DNA of 64,000 nt from the NCBI RefSeq assembly GCF_006442815.1, contig NZ_VFVL01000019.1:1-64000 (forward strand), written 5' to 3'. The notes below the pieces were generated by a model that did not search any database, was not told the origin of the DNA, and saw only the letters and a program-made list of their open reading frames with translations. The DNA is from Mesorhizobium sp. B2-4-3 (GTDB taxonomy: Bacteria > Pseudomonadota > Alphaproteobacteria > Rhizobiales > Rhizobiaceae). Of this stretch, positions 17,064 to 25,811 are shown one piece after another (position 1 is the stretch's first letter; each line of letters starts with the position of its first letter). Both the position numbers and the translations under genes were made by a program.

Positions 17064-17080
17064 CTTGTGTAGTCTGAAAG

Positions 17081-17096
17081 CTGACCATACGGTCAG
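17081..17096. promoter_or_regulatory. RutR-type operator 2
   Basis: CTGACCATACGGTCAG is a second palindrome of the same type, 33 bases (three helical turns) from operator 1 and 54 bases before the hydrolase start. Helical phasing of the two sites would allow cooperative binding across the divergent promoter. Confidence 0.65.
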
Positions 17097-17149
17097 GATG
17101 CAAACCACTCAAGGGGCGACAAGACCCCTGGTGAAAATGGGAACTGCAA

Positions 17150-18400
17150 ATGGCCGCACCCGGCGAAAATCTGCGAGTGAATTCAGACCGCTTGTGGGAT
17201 TCCATCATGGAGATGGCGAAGATCGGCCCCGGCATCGCCGGCGGCAACAATCGCCAGACCGTGACCGACGAGGACGGCGAGGGTCGCCACCTGTTCAAGC
17301 GCTGGTGCGATGCCGCCGGGCTCGAAATGGGCGTCGACGAGATGGGCACGATGTTTGCCCGCCGCGAGGGCACCGATCCCAGCCTGCCGCCCGTCTATGT
17401 CGGCAGCCATCTCGACACGCAGCCGACCGGCGGCAAGTATGACGGGGTGCTCGGCGTGCTCGGCGGGCTGGAGGTCGTGCGCTCGCTCAACGATCTCGGC
17501 ATCAAGACGAAGCATCCGATCGTCGTCACCAACTGGACCAACGAGGAGGGCGCGCGTTTCGCCCCGGCGATGATGGCGTCCGGCGTGTTTGCCGGCGTGC
17601 TCGACCAGGCCGACGTCTACGAGCACACCGACAAGAATGGCAAGAAGTTCGGCGAGGAGCTCGAACGCATCGGCTGGAAGGGCACCGAGAAGGTCGGCGA
17701 CCGCAAGATCCACGCCTTCTTCGAGTTGCATATCGAGCAGGGGCCGATCCTCGAGGACGAGGGCATCGATATCGGGGTCGTCACCCACGGCCAGGGCCTG
17801 AAATGGCTGCAGGTGACGCTGACCGGCAAGGAAGCGCATACCGGCTCGACGCCGATGCCGAAACGCCGCAATGCCGGGCTCGGCATGGCGCGCGTGATCG
17901 AGCTGGTGCATGAGATCGCCATGGACTACCAGCCCGACGCCGTCGGCGCGGTCGGCCATATGGAAGTCTATCCGAACTCGCGCAACATCATTGCCGGCCG
18001 CACGGTCTTCACCATCGACATTCGCTCGCCCGAGAAGGAGGTGCTCGACGCCATGGATGGCCGCATCCGCGAAGGCATCGACACGATCTGCGACGCGCTC
18101 GATATCAAATACGAGATCGAGCAGGTCGGCCATTTCGATCCGGTCACCTTCGACAAGAATTGCGTCAAGGCGATCCGCGACGCCGCGGAGAGGCTGGGCT
18201 ACACGCACCGCAACATCGTCTCCGGCGCCGGCCACGACGCCTGCTGGATCAACCGCGTCGCGCCGACGGCAATGGTGATGTGCCCCTGCGTCGACGGGCT
18301 CAGCCACAACGAGGCCGAGGAGATCACCAGGGAATGGGCCGCGGCGGGCGCCGACGTGTTGTTCCATGCGGTGGTGGAGACGGCGGGGATTGTCGAGTGA
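17150..18400 (+). CDS. Zn-dependent N-carbamoyl-beta-alanine amidohydrolase (beta-ureidopropionase)
   Basis: The 416-residue protein is an M20-type amidohydrolase of the carbamoylase/allantoate family: GSHLDTQPTGGKYDGVLG (metal ligands His and Asp), NEEGARFAP (Glu ligands), ELHIEQGP and GAGHDA. Close relatives hydrolyse N-carbamoyl-beta-alanine, N-carbamoyl amino acids or allantoate. Its place between dihydropyrimidinase, beta-alanine aminotransferase and RutR-like genes makes beta-ureidopropionase most likely. The promoter carries two RutR-type palindromes. Confidence 0.88.
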   Translation: MAAPGENLRVNSDRLWDSIMEMAKIGPGIAGGNNRQTVTDEDGEGRHLFKRWCDAAGLEMGVDEMGTMFARREGTDPSLPPVYVGSHLDTQPTGGKYDGVLGVLGGLEVVRSLNDLGIKTKHPIVVTNWTNEEGARFAPAMMASGVFAGVLDQADVYEHTDKNGKKFGEELERIGWKGTEKVGDRKIHAFFELHIEQGPILEDEGIDIGVVTHGQGLKWLQVTLTGKEAHTGSTPMPKRRNAGLGMARVIELVHEIAMDYQPDAVGAVGHMEVYPNSRNIIAGRTVFTIDIRSPEKEVLDAMDGRIREGIDTICDALDIKYEIEQVGHFDPVTFDKNCVKAIRDAAERLGYTHRNIVSGAGHDACWINRVAPTAMVMCPCVDGLSHNEAEEITREWAAAGADVLFHAVVETAGIVE

Positions 18401-18404
18401 CCGA

Positions 18405-18508
18405 CTAGAGCAATCGCCGTTTCACGGAGACGGCGATTGCTCTATCTCTTTGTTTTAACGCAATTTCGGACGGAAGACCGCTTCACACTTTTCCTGAAAT
18501 TGCTCTAG
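18405..18508. repeat. RIME-like rhizobial intergenic element
   Basis: A perfect stem AGAGCAATCGCCGT / ACGGCGATTGCTCT opens the element, which then runs through GTTTTAACGCAATTTCGGA to TTTCCTGAAATTGCTCTAG. A related, more diverged copy lies at about 42166-42262. The layout recalls the RIME elements of Sinorhizobium and Rhizobium. It lies inside the presumed hydrolase-dihydropyrimidinase operon and could attenuate or process the transcript. Confidence 0.7.
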
Positions 18509-18564
18509 CCCAATCACCTCGCAACGCCGCTCGCAAAGAAGCGCGAAAGAACAGGGGAACAGAT

Positions 18565-20016
18565 ATGACCAAAGTCATCAGGAACGGCACCGTCGTCACC
18601 GCCGACCGCACCTGGAAGGCCGACGTGCTGATGCAGCACGGCAAGATCGTCGCCATCGGCTCGAACCTGCACGGCGACCACGAGTTCGACGCCACGGGCT
18701 GCTATGTCATGCCGGGCGGCATCGATCCGCACACCCATCTCGAAATGCCGTTCATGGGCACCTATTCGGCCGACGATTTCGAATCCGGCACGCGCGCGGC
18801 GCTGTCCGGCGGCACGACCATGGTTGTCGATTTCTGCCTCCCGGCGCCGCAGCAGTCGCTGCTGGAAGCCCTGCAGATGTGGGACAACAAGACGTCGAAG
18901 GCTGCCTGCGACTATTCCTTCCACATGGCGATCACCTGGTGGGGCAAGCAGGTGTTCGACGAGATGGCTCAAGTCGTCGACCGGGGGATCACCTCGTTCA
19001 AGCACTTCATGGCCTATAAGGGCGCGCTGATGGTGGACGACGACGAAATGTATTCGTCGTTCCAGCGCTGCGCCGATCTCGGCGCGCTGCCGCTCGTCCA
19101 TGCCGAGAATGGCGACGTGGTCGCGGCGCTGTCGCAAAAGCTTTTAGCCGCCGGCAACAACGGCCCGGAAGGCCATGCCTATTCGCGTCCGCCGGAAGTG
19201 GAAGGCGAGGCGACCAATCGCGCCATCATGATCGCCGACATGGCGGGCGTGCCGCTCTATGTCGTGCACGTCTCCTGCGAGCAGAGCCACGAGGCGATCC
19301 GCCGCGCCCGCCAGAAAGGCATGCGTGTGTTCGGCGAGCCGCTGATCCAGCATCTGACGCTCGACGAGAGCGAGTATTTCGACAAGGACTGGGACCATGC
19401 GGCGCGCCGCGTGATGAGCCCGCCGTTCCGCAACAAGCTGCATCAGGATTCGCTGTGGGCCGGCCTGCAGGCCGGATCGCTGCAAGTGGTGGCGACCGAT
19501 CACTGCGCCTTCACCACCAAACAGAAGCGCAACGGCGTCGGCGACTTCACCAAGATCCCGAACGGCACCGGCGGGCTCGAGGACCGCTTGCCGGTTTTGT
19601 GGACGCGAGGCGTCAACACCGGGCGGTTGACGATGAACGAGTTCGTCGCGGTGACCTCGACCAATATCGCCAAGATCCTCAACATGTATCCGAAGAAGGG
19701 CGCGATCGTCGAAGGCGCCGACGCCGACATCGTGGTGTGGGATCCCAAGCGCAAGAAGACGATCTCGGCCAAGAAGCAGCAGTCGGTGATCGACTACAAC
19801 GTCTTCGAAGGCGTCGAGGTGACCGGCCTGCCGCGCTTCGTCTTCTCGCGCGGAGAGCTGTCGATCGAGGAGGCGGACGTCAAGGCCAAGGCCGGCCATG
19901 GCGAGTTCGTCGCCCGCGAGCCGAACGCCGCGGTGAACCGGGCGCTGTCGACCTGGAAAGAGATTTCAGCGCCGCGCAAGGTGGAACGGACCGGCATTCC
20001 GGCCACCGGGGTCTGA
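18565..20016 (+). CDS. hydA: Dihydropyrimidinase (hydantoinase)
   Basis: The 483-residue cyclic amidohydrolase has metal ligands in PHTHLEM (residues 55-61), the carboxylated-lysine segment SFKHFMAYKG near residue 146, VVHVSCEQSH and the Asp ligand in ATDHCAF. It opens dihydrouracil or dihydrothymine to N-carbamoyl-beta-amino acids, the step between PreTA and the amidohydrolase at 17150. It follows that gene on the same strand across a RIME-like element. The length is normal for the family. Confidence 0.93.
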   Translation: MTKVIRNGTVVTADRTWKADVLMQHGKIVAIGSNLHGDHEFDATGCYVMPGGIDPHTHLEMPFMGTYSADDFESGTRAALSGGTTMVVDFCLPAPQQSLLEALQMWDNKTSKAACDYSFHMAITWWGKQVFDEMAQVVDRGITSFKHFMAYKGALMVDDDEMYSSFQRCADLGALPLVHAENGDVVAALSQKLLAAGNNGPEGHAYSRPPEVEGEATNRAIMIADMAGVPLYVVHVSCEQSHEAIRRARQKGMRVFGEPLIQHLTLDESEYFDKDWDHAARRVMSPPFRNKLHQDSLWAGLQAGSLQVVATDHCAFTTKQKRNGVGDFTKIPNGTGGLEDRLPVLWTRGVNTGRLTMNEFVAVTSTNIAKILNMYPKKGAIVEGADADIVVWDPKRKKTISAKKQQSVIDYNVFEGVEVTGLPRFVFSRGELSIEEADVKAKAGHGEFVAREPNAAVNRALSTWKEISAPRKVERTGIPATGV

Positions 20017-20018
20017 CC

Positions 20019-20393
20019 ATGCGGGCTCTTCATCTTGCGATCGCGGCGGCCGCGATGCTGACCGCCGGCCAGGCGCTCGCCGCCGGCATAGACCTCAGCA
20101 AGCCCTATGGCGACAAATATGGCTGCATCAACCGGAACGGCCAGAAGGTGGCCGCCGACAAGATGCTGCTTCTGACCGACAAGGAGCTGATCACCGCGGC
20201 CAGCGCCTGCACCTTCAGCGACCGCCAAGCACAGGCCGATGGATCGCTGGTGGTGACGGCAAAATGCGAGGCCGAAGGCGAAGAGGGACAGCCGACCAGG
20301 TTCACCATCAAGCGCAGCGCGAAGAATGCGAAGAAGCTGGTCGTGGCCGACGAGGACGGCAATGTGATGGGCGAAGTCGCGCGATGCCGATGA
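20019..20393 (+). CDS. Small secreted hypothetical protein
   Basis: A 124-residue frame starts two bases after the dihydropyrimidinase stop, so it is probably translated by coupling. It begins with a clear signal peptide (MRALHLAIAAAAMLTAGQALAA), and the mature part has four cysteines (GCINRN, SACTFS, AKCEAE, ARCR), consistent with two disulfides. I do not recognise the family. Its fusion-tight placement after hydA suggests a periplasmic role tied to the pathway, but it may simply be a neighbour. Confidence 0.65.
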   Translation: MRALHLAIAAAAMLTAGQALAAGIDLSKPYGDKYGCINRNGQKVAADKMLLLTDKELITAASACTFSDRQAQADGSLVVTAKCEAEGEEGQPTRFTIKRSAKNAKKLVVADEDGNVMGEVARCR

Positions 20394-20410
20394 CGGCGGT
20401 CCCACCAGCC

Positions 20411-20821
20411 TCAGGCAACCAGCCCATCCAGTTCCGGCAGCAGGACGACGCTTTCCTGCTCGTTGGGATCGGTGCGGGCGATGACCGCGGAAGAAGGCGC
20501 CCCGCTCAGATTGGCGGGCAGGTGCGGCACGCCCGCCGGAATGTAGAAGAGGTCGCCCGCCTTGACGACGATGTGGTGCTCGAGCCGGTCGCCGTACCAG
20601 GTGTGGACTTCGCCGGAGAGCACGTAGATGGCCGTCTCGTGGCTTTCATGCATGTGCGCCTTGGCGCGGGCGCCGGGCGGCATGGTGAGAAGATGCATGC
20701 AGATGCCGGAGGAGCCGACGGTTTCGGCGGCGATGCCGGCGAAATAGCTCAGCCCCTGCTTGCCCTGATAGGTGTTTTCGGGGCGAACGAGACGACAGGT
20801 GGGTTTAGGCGACATCGGCAA
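20411..20821 (-). CDS. Cupin-domain protein
   Basis: This 136-residue single-domain cupin has metal-binding motif residues in HMHESHETAIYVLSGE (about residues 57-72) and a second motif in GDLFYIPAGVPHLPAN. Such proteins can be small dioxygenases, isomerases or sensors. It is transcribed toward hydA and away from the ABC transporter genes, and shares an intergenic region with the ATPase gene. The substrate is unknown. Confidence 0.8.
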   Translation of the reverse strand: MPMSPKPTCRLVRPENTYQGKQGLSYFAGIAAETVGSSGICMHLLTMPPGARAKAHMHESHETAIYVLSGEVHTWYGDRLEHHIVVKAGDLFYIPAGVPHLPANLSGAPSSAVIARTDPNEQESVVLLPELDGLVA

Positions 20822-20934
20822 GGCTCCGGGCGGCGTCGATCGGGTGGGACAGGACGAGTGGAAAGCAACGCTATCATAAAATCAACCGGATTGCGGACAG
20901 CGCGGCGGCGGCTGCGAAAGGCAGGCTGCAGCCA

Positions 20935-21726
20935 ATGACCGAACAGCCGCCAGCCGTTGTTTCGGCAAGCAAGCTCGGCCTCACCTTCCAGACCAATGAC
21001 GGTCCGGTGCAGGCGCTGTCCAATGTCGACCTGTCCATCGGCAAGGGCGAATTCGTCTCCTTCATCGGCCCGTCCGGCTGCGGCAAGACCACCTTGCTGC
21101 GCGTCATCGCCGATCTGGAGAAGCCGACCTCCGGGACGATCTCCGTCAACGGCATGACGCCGGAGCAGGCGCGCGAGAGACGCGCCTATGGCTACGTCTT
21201 CCAGGCGGCGGCCTTGTTCCCGTGGCGCACGATCGAGCGCAACGTGGCGCTGCCGCTGGAGGTGATGGGCCTGAGCCAGGCCGAGCAGGCGGAGCGCATC
21301 AAGCGCACGATGGAGTTGGTCAACCTTTCCGGCTTCGAGAAGAAATACCCCTGGCAACTTTCCGGCGGCATGCAGCAGCGCGCCTCGATCGCGCGCGCCT
21401 TGGCCTTCGATGCCGACCTGCTTTTGATGGACGAACCGTTCGGCGCGCTGGACGAGATCGTGCGCGACCATCTTAACGAACAGCTTCTCGACCTCTGGGC
21501 ACGGACCAACAAGACGATCTGCTTCGTCACCCACTCGATCCCCGAGGCGGTCTATCTGTCGACGCGCATCGTGGTGATGTCGCCCCGACCGGGCCGCGTC
21601 ACCGACATCATCGAATCGACGCTGCCGAGGGAGCGGCCGCTCGACATCCGCGAGACGCCGGAATTCCTGGCGATAGCCGCGCGCGTGCGGGATGGGCTGA
21701 GGGCCGGGCACAGCTATGATGATTGA
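20935..21726 (+). CDS. ABC transporter ATP-binding protein (nitrate/taurine/ThiZ type)
   Basis: The 263-residue ATPase has Walker A GPSGCGKTT, Q-loop VFQAAALFPW, signature LSGGMQQR and Walker B LLLMDEPFGALDE. It belongs to the SsuB/TauB/ThiZ group that powers importers with NMT1/THI5-type binding proteins. Two permease genes and a binding-protein gene follow, after a 425-base repeat-filled gap. Next to the reductive pyrimidine genes, import of a pyrimidine or related heterocycle is the most likely role. Confidence 0.9.
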   Translation: MTEQPPAVVSASKLGLTFQTNDGPVQALSNVDLSIGKGEFVSFIGPSGCGKTTLLRVIADLEKPTSGTISVNGMTPEQARERRAYGYVFQAAALFPWRTIERNVALPLEVMGLSQAEQAERIKRTMELVNLSGFEKKYPWQLSGGMQQRASIARALAFDADLLLMDEPFGALDEIVRDHLNEQLLDLWARTNKTICFVTHSIPEAVYLSTRIVVMSPRPGRVTDIIESTLPRERPLDIRETPEFLAIAARVRDGLRAGHSYDD

Positions 21727-22151
21727 GGGGAGCGAGTTTTCTCCTCTCCCCGCCGGGGAGAGGGTGGCCGCGCAGCGGCCGGGTGAGGGGACGTCTACCC
21801 GCGCCTTTGTCATCCTAGGGCGGAGCAGGCGCGACGTCGCCTGCGTGGCGAAAGCCGCCCCCCGCGATTTCGTCCTCCTAGGGCGGAGCGACGCGAAGCG
21901 GAGCGCAGACCTTAGGATCCATTCCGTGACCTCGGCCGAAAGGTCAAAACGATGCAGAAAGGTCGCTAACCGCCGCAGGGCGCAGGGAGCTTTATTCTGG
22001 AACGCTGCGGAGCGCAGAAGTAACGGAATGGATCCTAGGGTCTGCGCTGCGTCGCTACGCTCCTTGCTCTGCCCTAGGATGACGAAGCGCGAGGGTGATG
22101 GCCGTTCCTCGATGCGGGAGCGCTTGACGCTGGTCCTGCGAGCGCCTCTCC
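21727..22151. repeat. Nested palindromic REP cluster inside the ABC transporter operon
   Basis: These 425 bases hold no gene. A hairpin CCTCTCCCCGCCGGGGAGAGG lies near 21743-21763. A large inverted repeat pairs the region 21874-21928 (CCTAGGGCGGAGCGACGCG to GGATCCATTCCGT) with 22023-22078 (ACGGAATGGATCC to CTGCCCTAGG). Another GTCATCCTAGGGCGG half lies near 21810. It splits the ATPase gene from its permeases, so it may be a recent insertion and may lower or uncouple expression. Confidence 0.75.
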
Positions 22152-23030
22152 ATGGATAGCTTCCGCTCCAAGATCATCCCCGTCTCCGCCATCCTCGCCG
22201 GCGTGGTCGTGCTCTGGTACGTCTTTGCTGTCATCCTCAACGCGCCGTTCCAACGCGATCTCGACCGCCGCGCCAACGAGACGCCCGGCACCGTCGAGTT
22301 CATCGGCAAGACGCTGTCGCAGCCGAAGCCGACGCTGCCGGCGCCGCATCAGGTGGCGGTGAACTTTTTCGAAAACACCTTCCTGCGGTCCGTCACCTCG
22401 AACCGCAGCCTGGTCTACAACGCCTGGGTGACACTGTCCTCGACGCTGCTCGGCTTTGCCTTCGGCACGGCGCTCGGCATCCTGATTGCGGTGGGTATCG
22501 TGCATGTGGCGACGCTCGAACGCAGCCTGATGCCGTGGATCATCGCCTCGCAGACCATTCCGATCCTGGCGGTGGCGCCGATGATCATCGTGGTGCTGGC
22601 GGCAATCGGCATCACCGGTCTGATCCCCAAGGCGCTGATCTCGACCTATCTGTCGTTCTTCCCGGTCGCCGTCGGCATGGTGAAGGGCCTGCGCTCGCCT
22701 GAGTTCATGCATCTCGACCTGATGCATACCTATAACGCCAGCGCTTCGCAGACCTTCTGGAAACTGCGCGTGCCGGCCTCGGTGCCGTTCCTGTTCACCT
22801 CGATGAAGGTGGCGGTGGCGGCAAGCCTTGTCGGCGCCATCGTCGGCGAGCTGCCGACCGGCGCGGTCGCCGGCATCGGCGCGAAGCTGCTCGCCGGCGC
22901 CTATTACAGCCAGACCATCGATATCTGGTCGGCTTTGGTCGCAGGCTCGATCGTCGCGGCGCTGCTGGTGATGGTCGTCGGCATTGCCGGCCGCCTCGTC
23001 GACCGCGCCATGGGCGGGAGGCCGGCATGA
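22152..23030 (+). CDS. ABC transporter permease (BPD type), first
   Basis: A 292-residue inner-membrane permease with about six membrane spans and the binding-protein-dependent transport domain from about residue 85; the coupling segment FMHLDLMHTYNASASQTFWKLRVPAS contains the EAA-like loop. There is an unusually long periplasmic segment (about residues 30-80) between the first and second spans. The stop overlaps the next permease by ATGA. Confidence 0.88.
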   Translation: MDSFRSKIIPVSAILAGVVVLWYVFAVILNAPFQRDLDRRANETPGTVEFIGKTLSQPKPTLPAPHQVAVNFFENTFLRSVTSNRSLVYNAWVTLSSTLLGFAFGTALGILIAVGIVHVATLERSLMPWIIASQTIPILAVAPMIIVVLAAIGITGLIPKALISTYLSFFPVAVGMVKGLRSPEFMHLDLMHTYNASASQTFWKLRVPASVPFLFTSMKVAVAASLVGAIVGELPTGAVAGIGAKLLAGAYYSQTIDIWSALVAGSIVAALLVMVVGIAGRLVDRAMGGRPA

Positions 23031-24157
23031 GCGCTGTCAAGCACAGTTGGCAGGCAAACCTGGCGTTTATGCTGGCGATCTTCCCGATCATAGTGTTCGT
23101 CTTCAATATCGGCGTACCGGGTCTCGCCTGGCCTTACGGCAGCTTTTCGGGCGGACTTGCGATCGCTTTGGTTGCCCTTCCGGTTTGGATCGCAGGTCGT
23201 CTCCCCAAGCTGTGGGAGGCGGCGTTGCTTTTTATCTGCGCCCATGGCGCTGCGTTTCTGCTGCTGGGCAGCATTCGCGGTCATGAAGGTACGGCTGGAC
23301 CCGCTTACTACCTTGTGCTCGCGGCGGCATGGTTGCTCGCCTGGCGCTGTGTCGCGGTATTGTCGGAACAGCGCCCAAATTCACGCCTGATGTCGACCGT
23401 GCTGCGCTTGATCGTCCCGGCGATCTTCGGCGCTTGGATCCTGATCGTCTGGGAAGCGGTGACGCGCGGCGCCGGCATCCCTTTCATCCTGTTGCCGCCG
23501 CCAAGCGCCATCGGCGCGCGCATCGCCAACTCGCTGCCGATCCTGGGGTCGGACGTGCGCCAGACGATCTTCAAGGCAGTGCTGATCGGCTATGTCGTCG
23601 GCAATCTCGCCGGCTTTGTCGTCGCCATCCTCGCCGACCGCGTGCCGTTCCTGCGGCGCGGCCTGCTGCCGATCGGCAATATGGTTTCGGCGCTGCCGAT
23701 CATCGGTGTCGCGCCGATCATGGTCATGTGGTTCGGCTTCGACTGGCCGTCCAAGGCCGCGGTCGTCATCATCATGACCTTCTTCCCGATGCTGGTGAAC
23801 ACGGTCGCCGGGCTGGCCGCATCCGGGCATATGGAACGCGACCTGATGCGCACTTATGCATCGGGCTATTGGCCGACCTTGCTCAAGCTTAGGCTGCCGG
23901 CGGCAATGCCGTTCATCTTCAATGCGCTGAAGATCAACTCGACGCTGGCGCTGATCGGCGCCATCGTCGCGGAGTTCTTCGGTACGCCAGTGGTCGGCAT
24001 GGGATTCCGCATCTCGACGGAAGTCGGGCGGATGAACATCGACATGGTGTGGGCCGAAATCGCAGTTGCAGCACTTGCGGGTTCGGTCTTTTATGGCGTG
24101 GTCGCTCTCATCGAGAGAGCCGTCACGTTTTGGCATCCCTCTGTCCGAGGTGGATAG
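23027..24157 (+). CDS. ABC transporter permease with N-terminal membrane extension, second
   Basis: The 376-residue protein has a typical permease domain from about residue 170 to the C-terminus (EAA-like loop HMERDLMRTYASGYWPTLLKLRLPAA). The first 120 residues or so form three or four extra membrane spans not needed for the core fold. It forms a heterodimer candidate with the permease overlapped upstream. The extension may anchor or regulate the complex. Confidence 0.87.
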   Translation: MSAVKHSWQANLAFMLAIFPIIVFVFNIGVPGLAWPYGSFSGGLAIALVALPVWIAGRLPKLWEAALLFICAHGAAFLLLGSIRGHEGTAGPAYYLVLAAAWLLAWRCVAVLSEQRPNSRLMSTVLRLIVPAIFGAWILIVWEAVTRGAGIPFILLPPPSAIGARIANSLPILGSDVRQTIFKAVLIGYVVGNLAGFVVAILADRVPFLRRGLLPIGNMVSALPIIGVAPIMVMWFGFDWPSKAAVVIIMTFFPMLVNTVAGLAASGHMERDLMRTYASGYWPTLLKLRLPAAMPFIFNALKINSTLALIGAIVAEFFGTPVVGMGFRISTEVGRMNIDMVWAEIAVAALAGSVFYGVVALIERAVTFWHPSVRGG

Positions 24158-24196
24158 GGGCGGTGGGTTTGGGTGCTAACTTCAGAGGGTAATAAC

Positions 24197-25168
24197 ATGA
24201 AAAGACTGCTGATTTCTGCTTTGGCCGGCGCTATGTCGCTGGCCGCCTTCCAGGCGATGGCCGCCGACAAGGTGACACTGCAGCTGAAATGGGTCACGCA
24301 GGCCCAGTTCGCCGGCTACTATGTCGCCAAGGCCAAGGGCTTCTATGACGCCGAAGGTCTCGACGTCGACATCAAGCCGGGCGGTCCCGACATCGCGCCC
24401 GAGCAGGTGATTGCCGGCGGCGGCGCCGACGTCATCGTCGACTGGATGGGCGGGGCGCTCGCGGCCCGCGACAAGGGCGTGATGCTCGTCAACATCGCCC
24501 AGCCGTTCAAGAAGGCGGGCATGGAACTGGTCTGCCCCAAGGATGGACCGATCAAGACGGAAGCCGACTTCAAGGGCCATACGCTCGGCGTCTGGTTCTT
24601 CGGCAACGAATATCCGTTCTACGCCTGGATGAACAAGATCGGTCTCAAGACCGATGGCGGCCCGGACGGCGTCACCGTGCTCAAACAGAGCTTCGACGTG
24701 CAGCCGCTGATCCAGAAGCAGGCCGACTGCATCTCGGTCATGACCTATAACGAATACGGTCAGGTGCTGGACGCCGGCTACAAGCCGGAAGACCTCACCG
24801 TCTTCAACTACTCGGCCATGGGCAACGACCTGTTGGAGGACGGGCTCTACACGCTCGAGGGCAAGCTCAAGGATCCGGCCTTCGAGGACAAGATGGTGCG
24901 CTTCGTGCGCGCCTCGATGAAGGGTTGGAAATACGCCACGGAGAACACCGACGAGGCGGCCGGCATCGTCGTCGACGCCGGCGGCCAGGACGAGAACCAC
25001 CAGAAGTTCATGATGAAGGAAGTGGCCAAGCTGATCGACAATGCCGACGGCAAGCTGATCCCGGCCGCTTACGAGCGAACCGCCAAGGCGCTGCTCGACC
25101 AGAAGATCATCAGCAAGGAGGCGAGCGGCGCCTACACGACCGCGATCACCGACAAGGCGATCAAGTAG
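24197..25168 (+). CDS. ABC transporter substrate-binding protein, NMT1/THI5-like
   Basis: The 323-residue periplasmic protein starts with a signal peptide (MKRLLISALAGAMSLAAFQAMA) and then the NMT1/THI5-like domain: VTLQLKWVTQAQFAGYYVAKAKGFYDAEGL. Relatives include ThiY, which binds a formylamino-pyrimidine, supporting a pyrimidine-type ligand here. I chose the ATG at 24197, preceded by AGAGGG, over an upstream start at 24173. A strong terminator follows, closing the transporter operon. Confidence 0.9.
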   Translation: MKRLLISALAGAMSLAAFQAMAADKVTLQLKWVTQAQFAGYYVAKAKGFYDAEGLDVDIKPGGPDIAPEQVIAGGGADVIVDWMGGALAARDKGVMLVNIAQPFKKAGMELVCPKDGPIKTEADFKGHTLGVWFFGNEYPFYAWMNKIGLKTDGGPDGVTVLKQSFDVQPLIQKQADCISVMTYNEYGQVLDAGYKPEDLTVFNYSAMGNDLLEDGLYTLEGKLKDPAFEDKMVRFVRASMKGWKYATENTDEAAGIVVDAGGQDENHQKFMMKEVAKLIDNADGKLIPAAYERTAKALLDQKIISKEASGAYTTAITDKAIK

Positions 25169-25193
25169 GCTCCGCTCTCGACGCGGAAGGTGG

Positions 25194-25220
25194 AAAGGGG
25201 CGGGCGACCGCCCCTTTTCC
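25194..25220 (+). terminator. Rho-independent terminator after the ABC operon
   Basis: AAAGGGGCGG pairs with CCGCCCCTTTT around a short GCGA loop, with T-rich sequence following. It lies 26 bases after the binding-protein stop codon. Confidence 0.8.
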
Positions 25221-25335
25221 TTTGGTCGCGGTAAAATAATTGTGTGCCGGGATACATCCGGGCACCCAACCGTTGCATTGATGCATCCGCGCGTCGGGGA
25301 GCCGTGGAGGATGCTGCAAGCAACGGAGGTTCTTC

Positions 25336-25773
25336 ATGCGCATCCTATCCGTGCCGATGCTCTCGGCTTTAGCCGTCTCGACCGCCTTTCTCCTCGCATC
25401 GCCGGCCATGGCCGAGACGATGAAGTTCAAGGCGACGCTCGACGGTAGTCAGCAGAGCCCGCCCGTCACCACCAAGGGCAAGGGAACCGCCACACTCACC
25501 TTCGACACCACAAGCAAGAAGCTCAGCTGGAACGTCAAATATTCCGGCCTCAGCGGGCCTGCCGTGGCCGCCCACATCCACGGGCCGGCGGACATGGGCG
25601 CGAACGCGGATCCCGTGATCCCGTTCAAGAAGCTGAAGAGCCCGATCAAGGGATCGGCGACGCTGACCGACGCGCAGGCAACCGACCTCGAGGCCGGCAA
25701 ATACTACGTCAACGTCCACACCGCCAAGAACAAGGACGGCGAGATCCGCGGCCAGATCGAGAAGGCGATGTAG
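25336..25773 (+). CDS. Secreted CHRD-domain protein
   Basis: The 145-residue protein has a signal peptide of about 26 residues (cleavage near AMAETM) and one CHRD domain: FKATLDGSQQSPPV, AAHIHGPA and YYVNVHTAKNKDGEIRGQI. CHRD domains, first seen in chordin, occur in bacterial secreted proteins of unknown function, and the conserved HIHG and NVHT histidines may bind a ligand or metal. It is monocistronic, between the ABC terminator and a palindromic repeat. Confidence 0.85.
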   Translation: MRILSVPMLSALAVSTAFLLASPAMAETMKFKATLDGSQQSPPVTTKGKGTATLTFDTTSKKLSWNVKYSGLSGPAVAAHIHGPADMGANADPVIPFKKLKSPIKGSATLTDAQATDLEAGKYYVNVHTAKNKDGEIRGQIEKAM

Positions 25774-25811
25774 GCTGAAGCACGACGAATTGAATTTTGA
25801 AGGCTGGCGGG

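Noticed and set aside
25240..25330. EcfG-type stress promoter before the CHRD gene
   Set aside because: GGGATAC with CCGTTG at about the right distance is only a partial match to GGAAC-n16/17-CGTT.
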